Assembly: GCF_902167145.1 (NCBI RefSeq)
Contig: NC_050102.1
Span: forward strand, 6,324,850-6,388,849
From: Zea mays
Taxonomy: Eukaryota; Streptophyta; Magnoliopsida; Poales; Poaceae
Direction of reading: 5' to 3'
Length of the DNA stretch: 64,000 nucleotides
Shown here: positions 18,234 to 28,377 of the stretch, piece after piece
Numbering within the stretch: the first letter of the stretch is position 1
How the letters are laid out: every line of letters starts with the position of its first letter
The notes under the pieces: generated by a model
What the model saw: the letters and a program-made list of their open reading frames with translations, nothing else
Database searches by the model: none
Told to the model about the DNA's origin: nothing
Position numbers and translations under genes: made by a program

Positions 18234-20886
18234 TGTAACACCCACTTTGTAAGAAAATCGAAAAGGAGAAAATTATATCCCTTTTGTATGCATGAGTGTG
18301 ACATTTCCGTCTAACATTTCATATGAACACATTACTTACTCAAATAAACCATTAACAAGAGACACCTAAATAAATTGTGCATCATGCTGGAGTCTATGTG
18401 ATTGTGGATCTATAGATAATAAAAATAAAAGTGCTAATACCAATATATCAATGGGTTCATAGAATTTGAACCCTAATTTGAAAACAAACCTTGAAAAAAT
18501 GGAGAAGAGGAAAGAAAGGTACAAAAAAATATATACAAAATAAATATTATAAATAAAGGCAATAGAGATATGTTCAAATTATGTGTTAGTTGAGAATAAT
18601 AAAACCACAACAGTTGGTGAATTCAAAATTTAAAGTTCAAATCAAAAAGACAAAAGAAAAGGAAGGAGAAATATAAAAGAAAGGGGAAAACGCCTGCGCA
18701 TGGACTGGAATCCCCACATTTCGGCCCACCTACGGATCCTTCACTGCGCAGCCCAACAGCTCCTTTCCGCCTGCCTACGCTGATAACCCGACCCCGCGTG
18801 TCAGGCTCACATGTCGCGCATTCACGGACTCTGTCTTCCTCGGGCAGTCGGGCGTAACAGCTCAGCCGAGCTCGGTGGATCGCGCCCGCCAAAATCGCGG
18901 GTCCGGCGACCACAACCTCTTCCCCCGACTCGTCCGCGTGGAGTATAAATGCCTCCCAGGGTCTCGACCGCCGCGTATTACTCCGTCTCCTAGCTATTTC
19001 CGTGAACCGAGAGAGAGAGAGAGAGTGCTGAGTGCCGCCGCCACCGGGGATTCACGGCCTGGTCGTCGATTCGGCCCCAGGTAGCGGTCGCGGATCTTCG
19101 CAGTGGAACGCTGATGCGTATGGTTCCCTTGGCTGACCCGATTCGCGACTGCATTGCGACGAATTGCTCGCCGCCGTGCCAACTTTGGGCAGATTCCGCC
19201 CCATGCCGTGGTTGGCTTCCCTGCCGTGACCATCCGTCGTAAGGTACCTTCTGCATGATCGCATCGTCCTTAATTTCGTTTTGCGCGCAAATGTAAACGC
19301 ATCGATAGTCGGGATGGTAGCATTCGGGTGCGCCGGCAGGTTGCTCCGCCGCGGGGTGCTGTTCGCCCCGTTTAGCCGCGTCGGGTTAGAGAAGACGACT
19401 CCGGGGCGCTGGATTCGCATCTGACGGCTTAGATTAGATTGAAGATAACGCTTGGGCGCATGCGATCTCGGCCGCCCATCTAGATCGAACGACTGACATT
19501 AGATCGTGGTGTGGTGTGCTCCCTGCCCTGGATTTTAGATCCAACGGCCGAAATCTAGAGTTAACCCCTTCAGCCGAACAGTTTTGCAAAAGAACCCTCG
19601 GGGTTCTGAGAAATAGAACCCGCAGTCCTGGCGGCAAAGATCTGAGTCTTAGAGACTTTTACGCAAGACCCCCTGTGTTCCTGTTTAAATGAGGCCCAGT
19701 CCAGAGCATTATAAAACCAGAGAAAATAATTTATAAATGGATTTTTAATAGGAAAATAATTGCTAGAACTTTGTTAATTCATAGAAAATTCATACTTGCT
19801 CCAAATTACTTCATTCCACTTTCTAAATTTTTGTAATTTAATTCTCTATCACTTAGAGCCTCTGTTTTGTCGTGAAAATAGTAAGAAATTTAATCCCACA
19901 CTTAATCCTATTTAAAGCACATAAAACCTTAGGAAATTCGTATCTCCTCCGTTTAACTCCGATTTGATCCGTTCAAGTTGCGTTAGTCTCTTAGCAACGC
20001 GTAGATTATTATTACACAGTTTATTCTTATGTTTGGTGTGATGTTAATTTTGCCTATACCATGCTTGTTTGTATTGCTACGACTAGCGCGAGGTTACGAA
20101 GATCATCCTGTTACCTGGAATCTCAAGTGCCAGACAAGTTGTGCCCTTGATCACTTCTTTTACCCACTCATGTTCTAATTAATCATAATGATCTGCATAG
20201 GTTAATTTTGATGGGACCTAATAGGTTACCCTAGTTTGTCTATCTTTATGCCTTGTTTACCACTGAACTTTTTGGGTAGTACTTGCTAGTGCTATATGTG
20301 GTTTTGGGCATTGAGATACACATTATTCATGACTTTTGTTATCCGTTGTTATTTACTGTTCATGTCAAGATCATTAATGTTAATTGGAACATAGAGCTTA
20401 ACTTGAGAAACACGTGCCACCACAAGGGTTTATGGACGCCCTTGGCTGATTAATTAGGAAAGCTAGTGGAGGACTACCTTACCCGAAAGGGGCAAGTGCA
20501 GTAGGGGAGTGGTCAGTGTAGGGAGGTCCTTGGTTGATTTTGCTGCGATGGCGGTCAGGCAAGAACCCTGCATTGGAGCTTCCTATAAACTGTAGCGGGT
20601 TTTCTGAAGCTAGTGGAACTTTGTAAAGGCCTCGTAGTGTTACCCTGCCTCGCCTCCTCGGTAGAGGTGTATGGGAAGTCGCGATCCCTTGGCAGATGGG
20701 TAACATGACTTGTGGGTAAAGGGTACCACCTCTGCAGAGTGTAAAACTGGTATACTAGCCGAGCTCGCGGTCATGAGCAGCTCAGGACTCTCTGATGATT
20801 AAATTATGGAACTTAAACTCAATTTGTCATATGCATTGCATCGCAGGTGATGTTGTTACTTTTGTTCTACTACTTAATTGGGTTGG
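18234..20886 (+). mobile_element. Tekay/Prem1-like 5' LTR, left part (element E)
   Basis: Begins TGTAACACCC after ACAAG and is closely similar to the LTR at 3563-7267. It is interrupted by the Huck-like element, whose target-site duplication GTTGG is at 20882-20886 and 44193-44197, and resumes to 44672. A GA microsatellite is at about 19011-19025. Because a primer-binding site seems to start right after 44672, this is a 5' LTR, and the body of element E lies right of the window. Frames in it (18875-20706) are not genes. Confidence 0.85.
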
Positions 20887-22625
20887 TGTCGGGGACCATA
20901 ATTAGGGGTACCCTCAAGACGCCTAATTCTCAGCTGGTAACCCCCATCAGCATAAAGCTGCAAAGGCCTGATGGGTACGATTAAGTCAGGGATCAGTCCA
21001 CACGAGTGACTCGATCATGCTTCGCCCGAGCCTAGCCTCGGCCAAGGGCAGCCGACCTCGAGAGACTTCCGTCTCGCCCGAGGCCCCCCTTTTAACGGCG
21101 GACACACCTCCGGCTCGCCCGAGGCCTTGGCTTCGCTTAGAAGCAACCCTGACTAAATCGCCGCGCCGACTGACCAGGTTGCAGGAGCATTTAACGCAAA
21201 GGTGGCCTGACACCTTTATCCTGACACGCGCCCCCCGGCAGAGCCGAAGTGACCGCCGTCACTCCACCGCTCCACTGACCAGTCTGACAGAAGGACAGCG
21301 CCGCCTGCGCCACTCCGACTGCAGTGCCACTCGACAGAGTGAGTCTGACAGGCAGTCAGGCCTTGCAAAAGGCACCGTGGGAAACTCCGCCTCGCCCGAC
21401 CCTAGGGCTCGGACTCGGGCTAAGACCCGGAAGACGGCGAACTCCGCTCCGCCCGACCCCAGGGCTCGGACTCGGGCTAAGACCCGGAAGACGGCGAACT
21501 CCGCTCCGCCCGACCCCAGGGCTCGGACTCGGGCTAAGACCCGGAAGACGGCAAACTCCGCTCCGCCCGACCCCAGGGCTCGGACTCGGGCTAAGACCCG
21601 GAAGACGGCGAACTCCGCTCCGCCCGACCCCAGGGCTCGGACTCGGGCTAAGACCCGGAAGACGACGAACTCCGCTCCGCCCGACCCCAGGGCTCGGACT
21701 CGGGCTAAGACCCGGAAGACGATGAACTCCGCTCCGCCCGACCCCAGGGCTCGGACTCGGGCTCAGCCCCAGAAGACGACGAACTCCGCTTCGCCCGACC
21801 CCAGGGCTCGGACTCCGCCCTGGCCTCTGCCGAACAATCTCCGCCTCGCCCGACCCGAGGGCTCGGGCTCGGCCTCGGCAACAGAAGACAGACTCGACCC
21901 CGGCTTCGGAGGAGCCCCCACGTCGCCCGACCTAGGGCACGGGCCCGCCACGTCAACAGGAAGCGCCATCATCATCCTACCCCGAGCCGACTCGGGTCAC
22001 GGAGAACAAGACCGGCGTCCCATCTGGCTAGCTCCGCCAGATGGACAATGATGGCGCCCCACAAGCTCTGTGACGACGGCGGCTCTCAGCTCTCTTACGG
22101 AAGCAAGGCGACGTCAGCAAGGACTCGACCGCTCCAACAGCTGTCCCTCCGCCAGGCTCCGTCGCTCCTCCGACAGCCACGACATCACGCCAGCAAGGTG
22201 CCAAGACCTCTCCGGCTGCCACATTGGCATGTACCTAGGGCGCTAGCTCTCTCTCCGCTAGACACGTAGCACTCTGATACACCCCCATTGTACACCTGGA
22301 TCCTCTCCTTACGACTATAAAAGGAAGGACCAGGGCCTTCTTAGAAAAGGTTGGCCGCGCGGGACCGAGGACGGGACAGGCGCTCTCTTGGGGCCGCTCG
22401 CTTCCCTCACCCGCGTGGACGCTTGTAACCCCCCTACTGCAAGCGCACCCGACCTAGGCGCGGGACGAACACGAAGGCCGCGGGATCTCCACCTCTCTCA
22501 CGCCCGTCTCCGGCCACCTCGCCTCTCCCCCTTCGCGCTCGCCCACGCGCTCGACCCATCTGGGCTGGGGCACGCAGCACACTCACTCGTCGGCTTGGGG
22601 ACCCCCCGGTCTCGAAACGCCGACA
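20887..22625 (+). repeat. 5' LTR of Huck-like element
   Basis: TGTCGGGGACC...AACGCCGACA, with a TATA box CTATAAAAGG at about 22315. It carries seven 57-bp units, two more than the 3' LTR, which accounts for nearly all of the 111-bp length difference. Confidence 0.95.
21410..21808 (+). repeat. 57-bp tandem repeat, 7 units
   Basis: Units start with CGGACTCGGGCT at 21410, 21467, 21524, 21581, 21638, 21695 and 21752. The last differs (CTCAGCCCCAG in place of CTAAGACCCGG). The period is a multiple of three and leaves long open frames in several phases, which explains the false ORFs here. Confidence 0.95.
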
Positions 22626-22627
22626 GT

Positions 22628-22645
22628 TGGCGCGCCAGGTAGGGG
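22628..22645 (+). other. Primer-binding site, tRNA-Arg(CCT) type
   Basis: TGGCGCGCCAGGTAGGGG starts two bases after the 5' LTR. It is complementary to the 3' end of plant tRNA-Arg(CCT) including CCA (tRNA sequence from memory). Confidence 0.75.
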
Positions 22646-24455
22646 CCTGCTGCGTGCTGACGAACAGCTTCCCGTCAAGCTCCAGATGGGCAGTCTCCAG
22701 CAACCTCTCCGGCCCGGGACGGTGCTCCGTTTCGGGAGTCTTGAGTTCATGTCCTCCGACGGCGGCTACGACATGATACTCCTTCCACCGCCGCGCGACA
22801 ACGACAATGGCGGCCGACAACCCGCCCGCCGGCGGCGGAATCGACGACATCTTCCCCGCGTGGTGGAAGAACAACATTCGAGCTCGCTCCGTCCTCTCCC
22901 CCGCCAACGGAGGAGGAGGTGGGGCAACCAAGGCCCAGCGGGAGGCCGCGCTTCGTCGGCTGTTGAGCGAATCGACGTCCCCAGCGCCCCGACGGAAGGC
23001 ACGCCGGGCGTCGACCTCGCGTTCGAGACGAAGGCAAGCGCCTTCCCCCCGCGACACGCCAACTCCGAGCAAGTGGACGACGCCGGCGCACTCGCGGAGA
23101 GCTTGCAGGACGTCGCCCTCGTACCTGAGATGACGGTGCAACCAGTCCCCGATGTGACTACGTCGCTCCTCGTCGACCAAAAGGTACCGACTAATTCCCA
23201 TCCTACGTCTTTTCGACTCGGCCTCAACCCGCCAAGCGACCTTGCCTTGGCGGGCGCTCTCATTGAGGCGAGTGCAACCCCACTGGGGTTTCGTATGCGG
23301 TCGCCTTGGGACCGGTTGACGGACGTCTCGACCTACGGGCCCTCTGGGTCTGAGGAAGATGACGATCCCAGCATCTGTTGGGATTTCTCTGGATTTGGCA
23401 ACCCCAGTGCCATGCGGGACTTCATGACCGCATGTGACTACTGCCTCTCCGACTGTTCCGGCGGAAGCCGCAGCCTTGACGACGAGGACTGCGGCCCAAG
23501 CCGCGAATGTTTCCACGTTGAGCTGGGGGATCCCTCCGAAGGCAACCATCTTGGCATGCCGGAGGACGGTGATTTTCTTAGGCCCGTGCCTCGCGCCGAC
23601 ATCCCGCGGGAGCTAGATGTGGTCCCCGTTCCGGCGGGGGGTCACGACCCACAGCTCGAGCAAGTCCGCGGGGCGCAGGCCAGGCTCGACGAGGGAACAG
23701 GAGTGCTTGAGACGATCCGCCGGGACGTCGGGCAGGTATGGGCGGGCCAACCCCCGGCCGAAGAAATACGTCACCTGCCCCAGGGTCTCCAGCACCGCGT
23801 CGCCAACGATGTCAGGCTCAGGCCGCCGCCCGCATCCAGCGGGGTGGGTCAGAACCTGGCAGCCGCAGCGATGCTCCTCCGCGCGATGCCGGAGCCATCA
23901 ACCACCGAGGGTCGGCGAATCCAGGGAGAGCTCAAGAATCTCCTGGAAGGCGCCGCGGCCCGACGGGCCGAGAGCACTGCCTCCCGAAGGCAGGGATATC
24001 CCTCGGAACCTCATGCCGCGACTTCCCGATTCATGCGGGAAGCCTCGGTCTACACCGGGCGCACGCGCAACACCGCGCCTGCGGCCCCAGGCCACCTCGG
24101 CAACGAGCACCATCGACGAGACCGTCGGGCCCACCTCGACGAAAGGGTGCGCCGAGGCTACCACCCCAGGCGTGGGGGACGCTACGACAGCGGGGAGGAT
24201 CGGAGTCCCTCGCCCGAACCACCCGGTCCGCAGGCCTTCAGTCGGGCCATCCGACGGGCGCCGTTCCCGACCCGGTTCCGACCCCCGACTACTATCACGA
24301 AGTACTCGGGGGAAACGAGGTCGGAACTGTGGCTCGCGGACTACCGCCTGGCCTGCCAACTGGGAGGAACGGACGACGACAACCTCATCATCCGCAACCT
24401 TCCCCTGTTCCTCTCCGACACTGCTCGTGCCTGGTTGGAGCACCTGCCTCCGGGA

Positions 24456-24458
24456 TAG
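24456..24458 (+). other. Nonsense codon in Huck-like gag
   Basis: In-frame TAG between LEHLPPG and ISNWDDL; the frame is open again immediately after it. A point change is the simplest reading. Confidence 0.85.
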
Positions 24459-25931
24459 ATCTCCAACTGGGACGACTTGGTTCAAGCCTTCGCCGGCAAT
24501 TTCCAGGGCACGTACGTGCGCCCCGGGAATTCCTGGGACCTCCGGAGCTGCCGGCAACAGCCGGGAGAGTCTCTCCGGGACTACATCCGGCGATTCTCGA
24601 AGCAGCGCACCGAGCTGCCCAACATCACCGACTCGGATGTCATCGGCGCGTTCCTCGCTGGCACCACCTGCCGCGACCTGGTGAGCAAGTTGGGTCGCAA
24701 GACCCCCACCAGGGCGAGCGAGCTGATGGACATCGCCACCAAGTTCGCCTCTGGCCAGGAGGCGGTTGATGCTATCTTCCGAAAGGACAAGCAGCCCCAG
24801 GGCCGCCCATCGGAAGAGGCTCCCGAGGCGTCTACTCCGCGCGGCGCCAAGAAGAAAGGCAAGAAGAAGTCGCAATCGAAACGCGACGCCGCTGACGCGG
24901 ACCTTGTCGCCGCCGCCGAGTACAAGAACCCTCGGAAGCCCCCCGGAGGTGCTAACCTCTTCGACAAGATGCTCAAGGAGCCGTGCCCCTACCATCAGGA
25001 GCCCGTCAAGCACACCCTCGAGGAGTGCGTCATGCTTCGGCGCCACTTCCACAGGGCCGGGCCACCCGCCGAGGGTGGCAGGGCCCGCGACGACGACAAG
25101 AACGAAGATCACCAAGCAGGAGAGTTCCCCGAGGTCCGCGACTGCTTCATGATCTACGGAGGGCATGCGGCGAATGCCTCGGCTCGGCATCGCAAGCAAG
25201 AGTGCCGGGAGGTCTGCTCGGTGAAGGTGGCGGCGCCAGTCTACCTAGACTGGTCCGACAAGCCCATCACCTTCGACCAGGCCGACCACCCCGACCGCGT
25301 GCCGAGCCCGGGGAAATACCCGCTCGTCGTCGACCCTGTCATCGGCAACGTCAGGCTCACCAAGGTCCTGATGGATGGGGGCAGCTGCCTCAACATCATC
25401 TACGCCGAGACCCTCAAGCTCCTGCGCGTCGATCTGTCCTCCGTCCGGGCAGGCGCTGCGCCCTTCCACGGGATCGTACCTGGGAAGCGCGTCCAGCCCC
25501 TCGGACGACTCGACCTCCCCGTCTGCTTCGGAACGCCCTCCAACTTCCGAAGGGAGACCCTGACATTCGAGGTGGTCGGGTTCCGAGGAACCTACCACGC
25601 TGTACTGGGGAGGCCATGCTACGCGAAGTTCATGGCCGTCCCCAACTACACCTACCTGAAGCTCAAGATGCCGGGCCCCAACGGGGTCATCACCGTCGGC
25701 CCCACGTACAAACACGCGTTCGAATGCGACGTGGAGTGCGTGGAGTACGCCGAGGCCCTCGCCGAGTCCGAGGCCCTCATCGCCGACCTGGAGAACCTCT
25801 CCAAGGAGGTGCCAGACGTGAAGCGTCACGCCGACAACTTCGAGCCAGCGGAGACGGTCAAGGCCGTCCCTCTCGACCCCAGTGGCGACTCCTCCAAGCA
25901 GATCCGGATCGATTCCGGGCTCGACCCCAAA

Positions 25932-25934
25932 TAG
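25932..25934 (+). other. Nonsense codon before the Huck-like RT
   Basis: In-frame TAG between SGLDPK and EAVLVDFL. A glutamine codon CAG changed to TAG would fit, though no reference copy is in the window. Confidence 0.8.
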
Positions 25935-27018
25935 GAAGCAGTGCTCGTCGACTTTCTCCGCGCAAACGCCGACGTCTTTGCGTGGAGTCCCTCGGACATG
26001 CCCAGCATACCGAGGGATGTCGCCGAGCACTCGCTGGATATTCGGGCCGGAGCCCGACCCGTCAGGCAGCCTCTGCGCCGATTCGACGAGGAGAAGCGCA
26101 GAGTAATAGGCGAGGAGATCCACAAGCTAATGGCAGCAGGGTTCATCAAAGAGGTATTCCATCCCGAATGGCTTGCCAACCCTGTGCTTGTGAGGAAGAA
26201 AGGGGGGAAATGGCGGATGTGTGTAGACTACACTGGTCTCAACAAAGCATGTCCGAAGGTTCCCTACCCTCTGCCTCGCATCGATCAAATCGTGGTTTCC
26301 ACCGCTGGGTGCGAAACCCTGTCCTTCCTCGATGCCTACTCAGGGTATCACCAGATCCGGATGAAAGAGTCCGACCAGCTCGCGACTTCTTTCATCACAC
26401 CGTTCGGCATGTACTGCTATGTCACCATGCCGTTCGGTTTGAGGAATGCGGGCGCGACGTACCAACGGTGCATGAACCATGTGTTCGGCGAACACATCGG
26501 TCGCACAGTCGAGGCCTACATCGATGACATCGTAGTCAAGACAAGGAAGGCTTCCGACCTCCTCTCCGACCTTGAAGTGACATTCCGATGTCTCAAGGCG
26601 AAAGGAGTCAAGCTCAACCCTGAGAAGTGTGTCTTCGGGGTGCCCCGGGGCATGCTCCTGGGGTTCATCGTCTCCGAGCGAGGCATCGAAGCCAACCCGG
26701 AGAAGATCGCAGCCATCACCAGCATGGGACCCATCAAGGACTTAAAAGGCGTACAGAGGGTCATGGGATGCCTCGCGGCCCTGAGCCGCTTCATCTCACG
26801 CCTCGGCGAAAGAGGTCTGCCTCTGTACCGCCTCTTAAGGAAGACCGAGTGTTTCGCTTGGACCCCTGAGGCCGAGGAAGCCCTCGGGAACCTGAAGGCG
26901 CTCCTCACAAAGGCGCCTGTCTCGGTGCCCCCAGCTGATGGAGAAGCCCTCTTGGTCTACGTCGCCGCCACCACTCAGGTGGTTAGCGCCGCGATTGTGG
27001 TCGAGAGGCAAGAGGAAG

Positions 27019-28329
27019 TGAAAGGGAATTAGGCTTACACCTAGTCCCTAATTAATTTTGGTGGTTGAATTGCCCAACACAAACATTTGGACTAACTAAG
27101 TTTGCCCAAGTGTATAGATTACACAGGTGTAAAAGGTTTACACTCAGCCAATAAAAAGACCAAGTTTTGGATTCAACAAGGGAGCAAAATGGGAACCGAA
27201 GGCCCTCTGGTCTGGGAGCACCGGACTGTCCGGTGTACACCGGACAGTGTCCGGTGCACCAGAGGACTCCAGCTAAAACTCGCCACCTTCGGGAATTTCC
27301 AGAGGCACTTGCGCTATAATTCACCGGACTGTCCGGTGTACACCGGACAGTGTCCGGTGCGCCAAGGAGGAGCAGCCTCAGGAACTTGCCAGCTTCGGGA
27401 AACTCCAACGGCTAGTCCGCTATAATTCACCGGACTGTCCGGTGTGCACCAGACTGTCCGGTGCGACTTCGGAGCAACGGCTACCTCCGCGCCAACGGCT
27501 CTCTGCCGCGCATTTAATGCGCGCTCTGCGCGCGCAGATGTCAGGCGCGCCCACTCCGGCACACCGGACAAGGAACAGTAGATGTCCGGTGTGCACCGGA
27601 CATCCAGGCGGGCCCACAAGTCAGAAGCTCCAACGGTCAGAATCCAACGGCAGTGATGACGTGGCAGGGGGCACCGGACTGTCCGGTGTGCACCGGACTG
27701 TCCGGTGCACCATCGTGCAGACTGCCTCCCAACGGCCACATTTGGTGGTTGGGGCTATAAATACCCCAACCACCCCACCATTCATTGCATCCAAGTTTTC
27801 CACTTCCCAACTACTACAAGAGCTCTAGCATTCAATTCTAGACACACCTAAGAGATCAAATCCTCTCCAAATTCCACACAACGCCATAATGACTAGAGAG
27901 AGTGATTTGCTTGTGTTCTTTCGAGCTCTTGCGCTTGGATTGCTTTCTTCTTTCTTGATCCTTTCTTTGCAATCAAACTCACTTGTAATCAAGGCAAGAG
28001 ACACCAAACTTGTGGTGGTCCTTGTGGGAACTTTGTGTTCCAAGTGATTGAGAAGAGAAAGCTCACTCGATCCGTGGATCGTTTGAGAGAGGGAAGGGTT
28101 GAAAGAGACCCGACCTTTGTGGCCTCCTCAACGGGGAGTAGGTTTGAGAGAACCGAACCTCGGTAAAACAAATCTCCGTGTCTCACTTGCTTATTCGCTT
28201 GGGATTTGTTTTTCACCCACTCTCACGGACTCGTTTCTTTATTACTAACGCTAACCCGGCTTGTAGTTGTGTTTATATTTGTAAATTTCAGTTTCGCCCT
28301 ATTCACCCCCCCCCTCTAGGCGACTTTCA
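27019..28329 (+). repeat. 5' LTR of element A
   Basis: TGAAAGGGAATTAGG...GGCGACTTTCA. U3 has five clusters of paired palindromes around CACCGGACTGTCCGGTG at about 27220, 27322, 27430, 27553 and 27673. The TATA box CTATAAATA (27755-27763) sits exactly between the arms GGTGGTTGGGG and CCCCAACCACC. The U5 end has a run of nine C. Confidence 0.96.
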
Positions 28330-28331
28330 AT

Positions 28332-28343
28332 TGGTATCAGAGC
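28332..28343 (+). other. Primer-binding site of element A, initiator tRNA-Met
   Basis: TGGTATCAGAGC two bases after the LTR, complementary to the 3' end of initiator tRNA-Met, as in most plant Copia elements. Confidence 0.9.
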
Positions 28344-28377
28344 TCGGTGCTTCATTAGAGCCTAACCGCTCGAAGTG

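Larger units (their letters stand above)
22686..27018 (+). pseudogene. Huck-like gag-pol, part 1 (gag, protease, RT, start of RNase H)
   Basis: One frame from ATG 22686, broken by TAG at 24456-24458 and TAG at 25932-25934, then cut at 27018 by Copia A. The gag core is around 24240-24620 (ITKYSGETRSELWLADY, NLPLFLSDTARAWLEHLPPG). A rearranged zinc knuckle C-x2-H-x5-H-x4-C (CPYHQEPVKHTLEEC) is near 24984. The protease has DGGS near 25375. The RT has WRMCVDYTGLNKA, LDAYSGYHQI and the catalytic YIDD near 26520. The following RNase H starts at about 26870. Gag and pol share one frame, as usual for plant Gypsy elements. The protein would be made as a polyprotein and cut by the protease; this copy cannot do so. 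Confidence 0.9.

Noticed and set aside
21017..22051. 344-codon frame with a repeated 19-residue unit
   Set aside because: LTR minisatellite (57 bp) of the Huck-like element, open in several phases; the 42857-43615 frame is the same in the 3' LTR. Not a repeat protein.
22686..24458. The gag stop at 24456 considered as a programmed read-through codon
   Set aside because: It lies in the middle of the gag domain (between LEHLPPG and ISNWDDL), not at a gag/pol boundary, and two further stops break the same frame, so decay is the better explanation.
27215..27715. Regularly spaced CACCGGACTGTCCGGTG repeats considered as a CRISPR-like array
   Set aside because: Repeats are palindromic, in pairs, unevenly spaced, and lie in a eukaryotic LTR promoter; the 'spacers' are LTR sequence shared by both LTRs.
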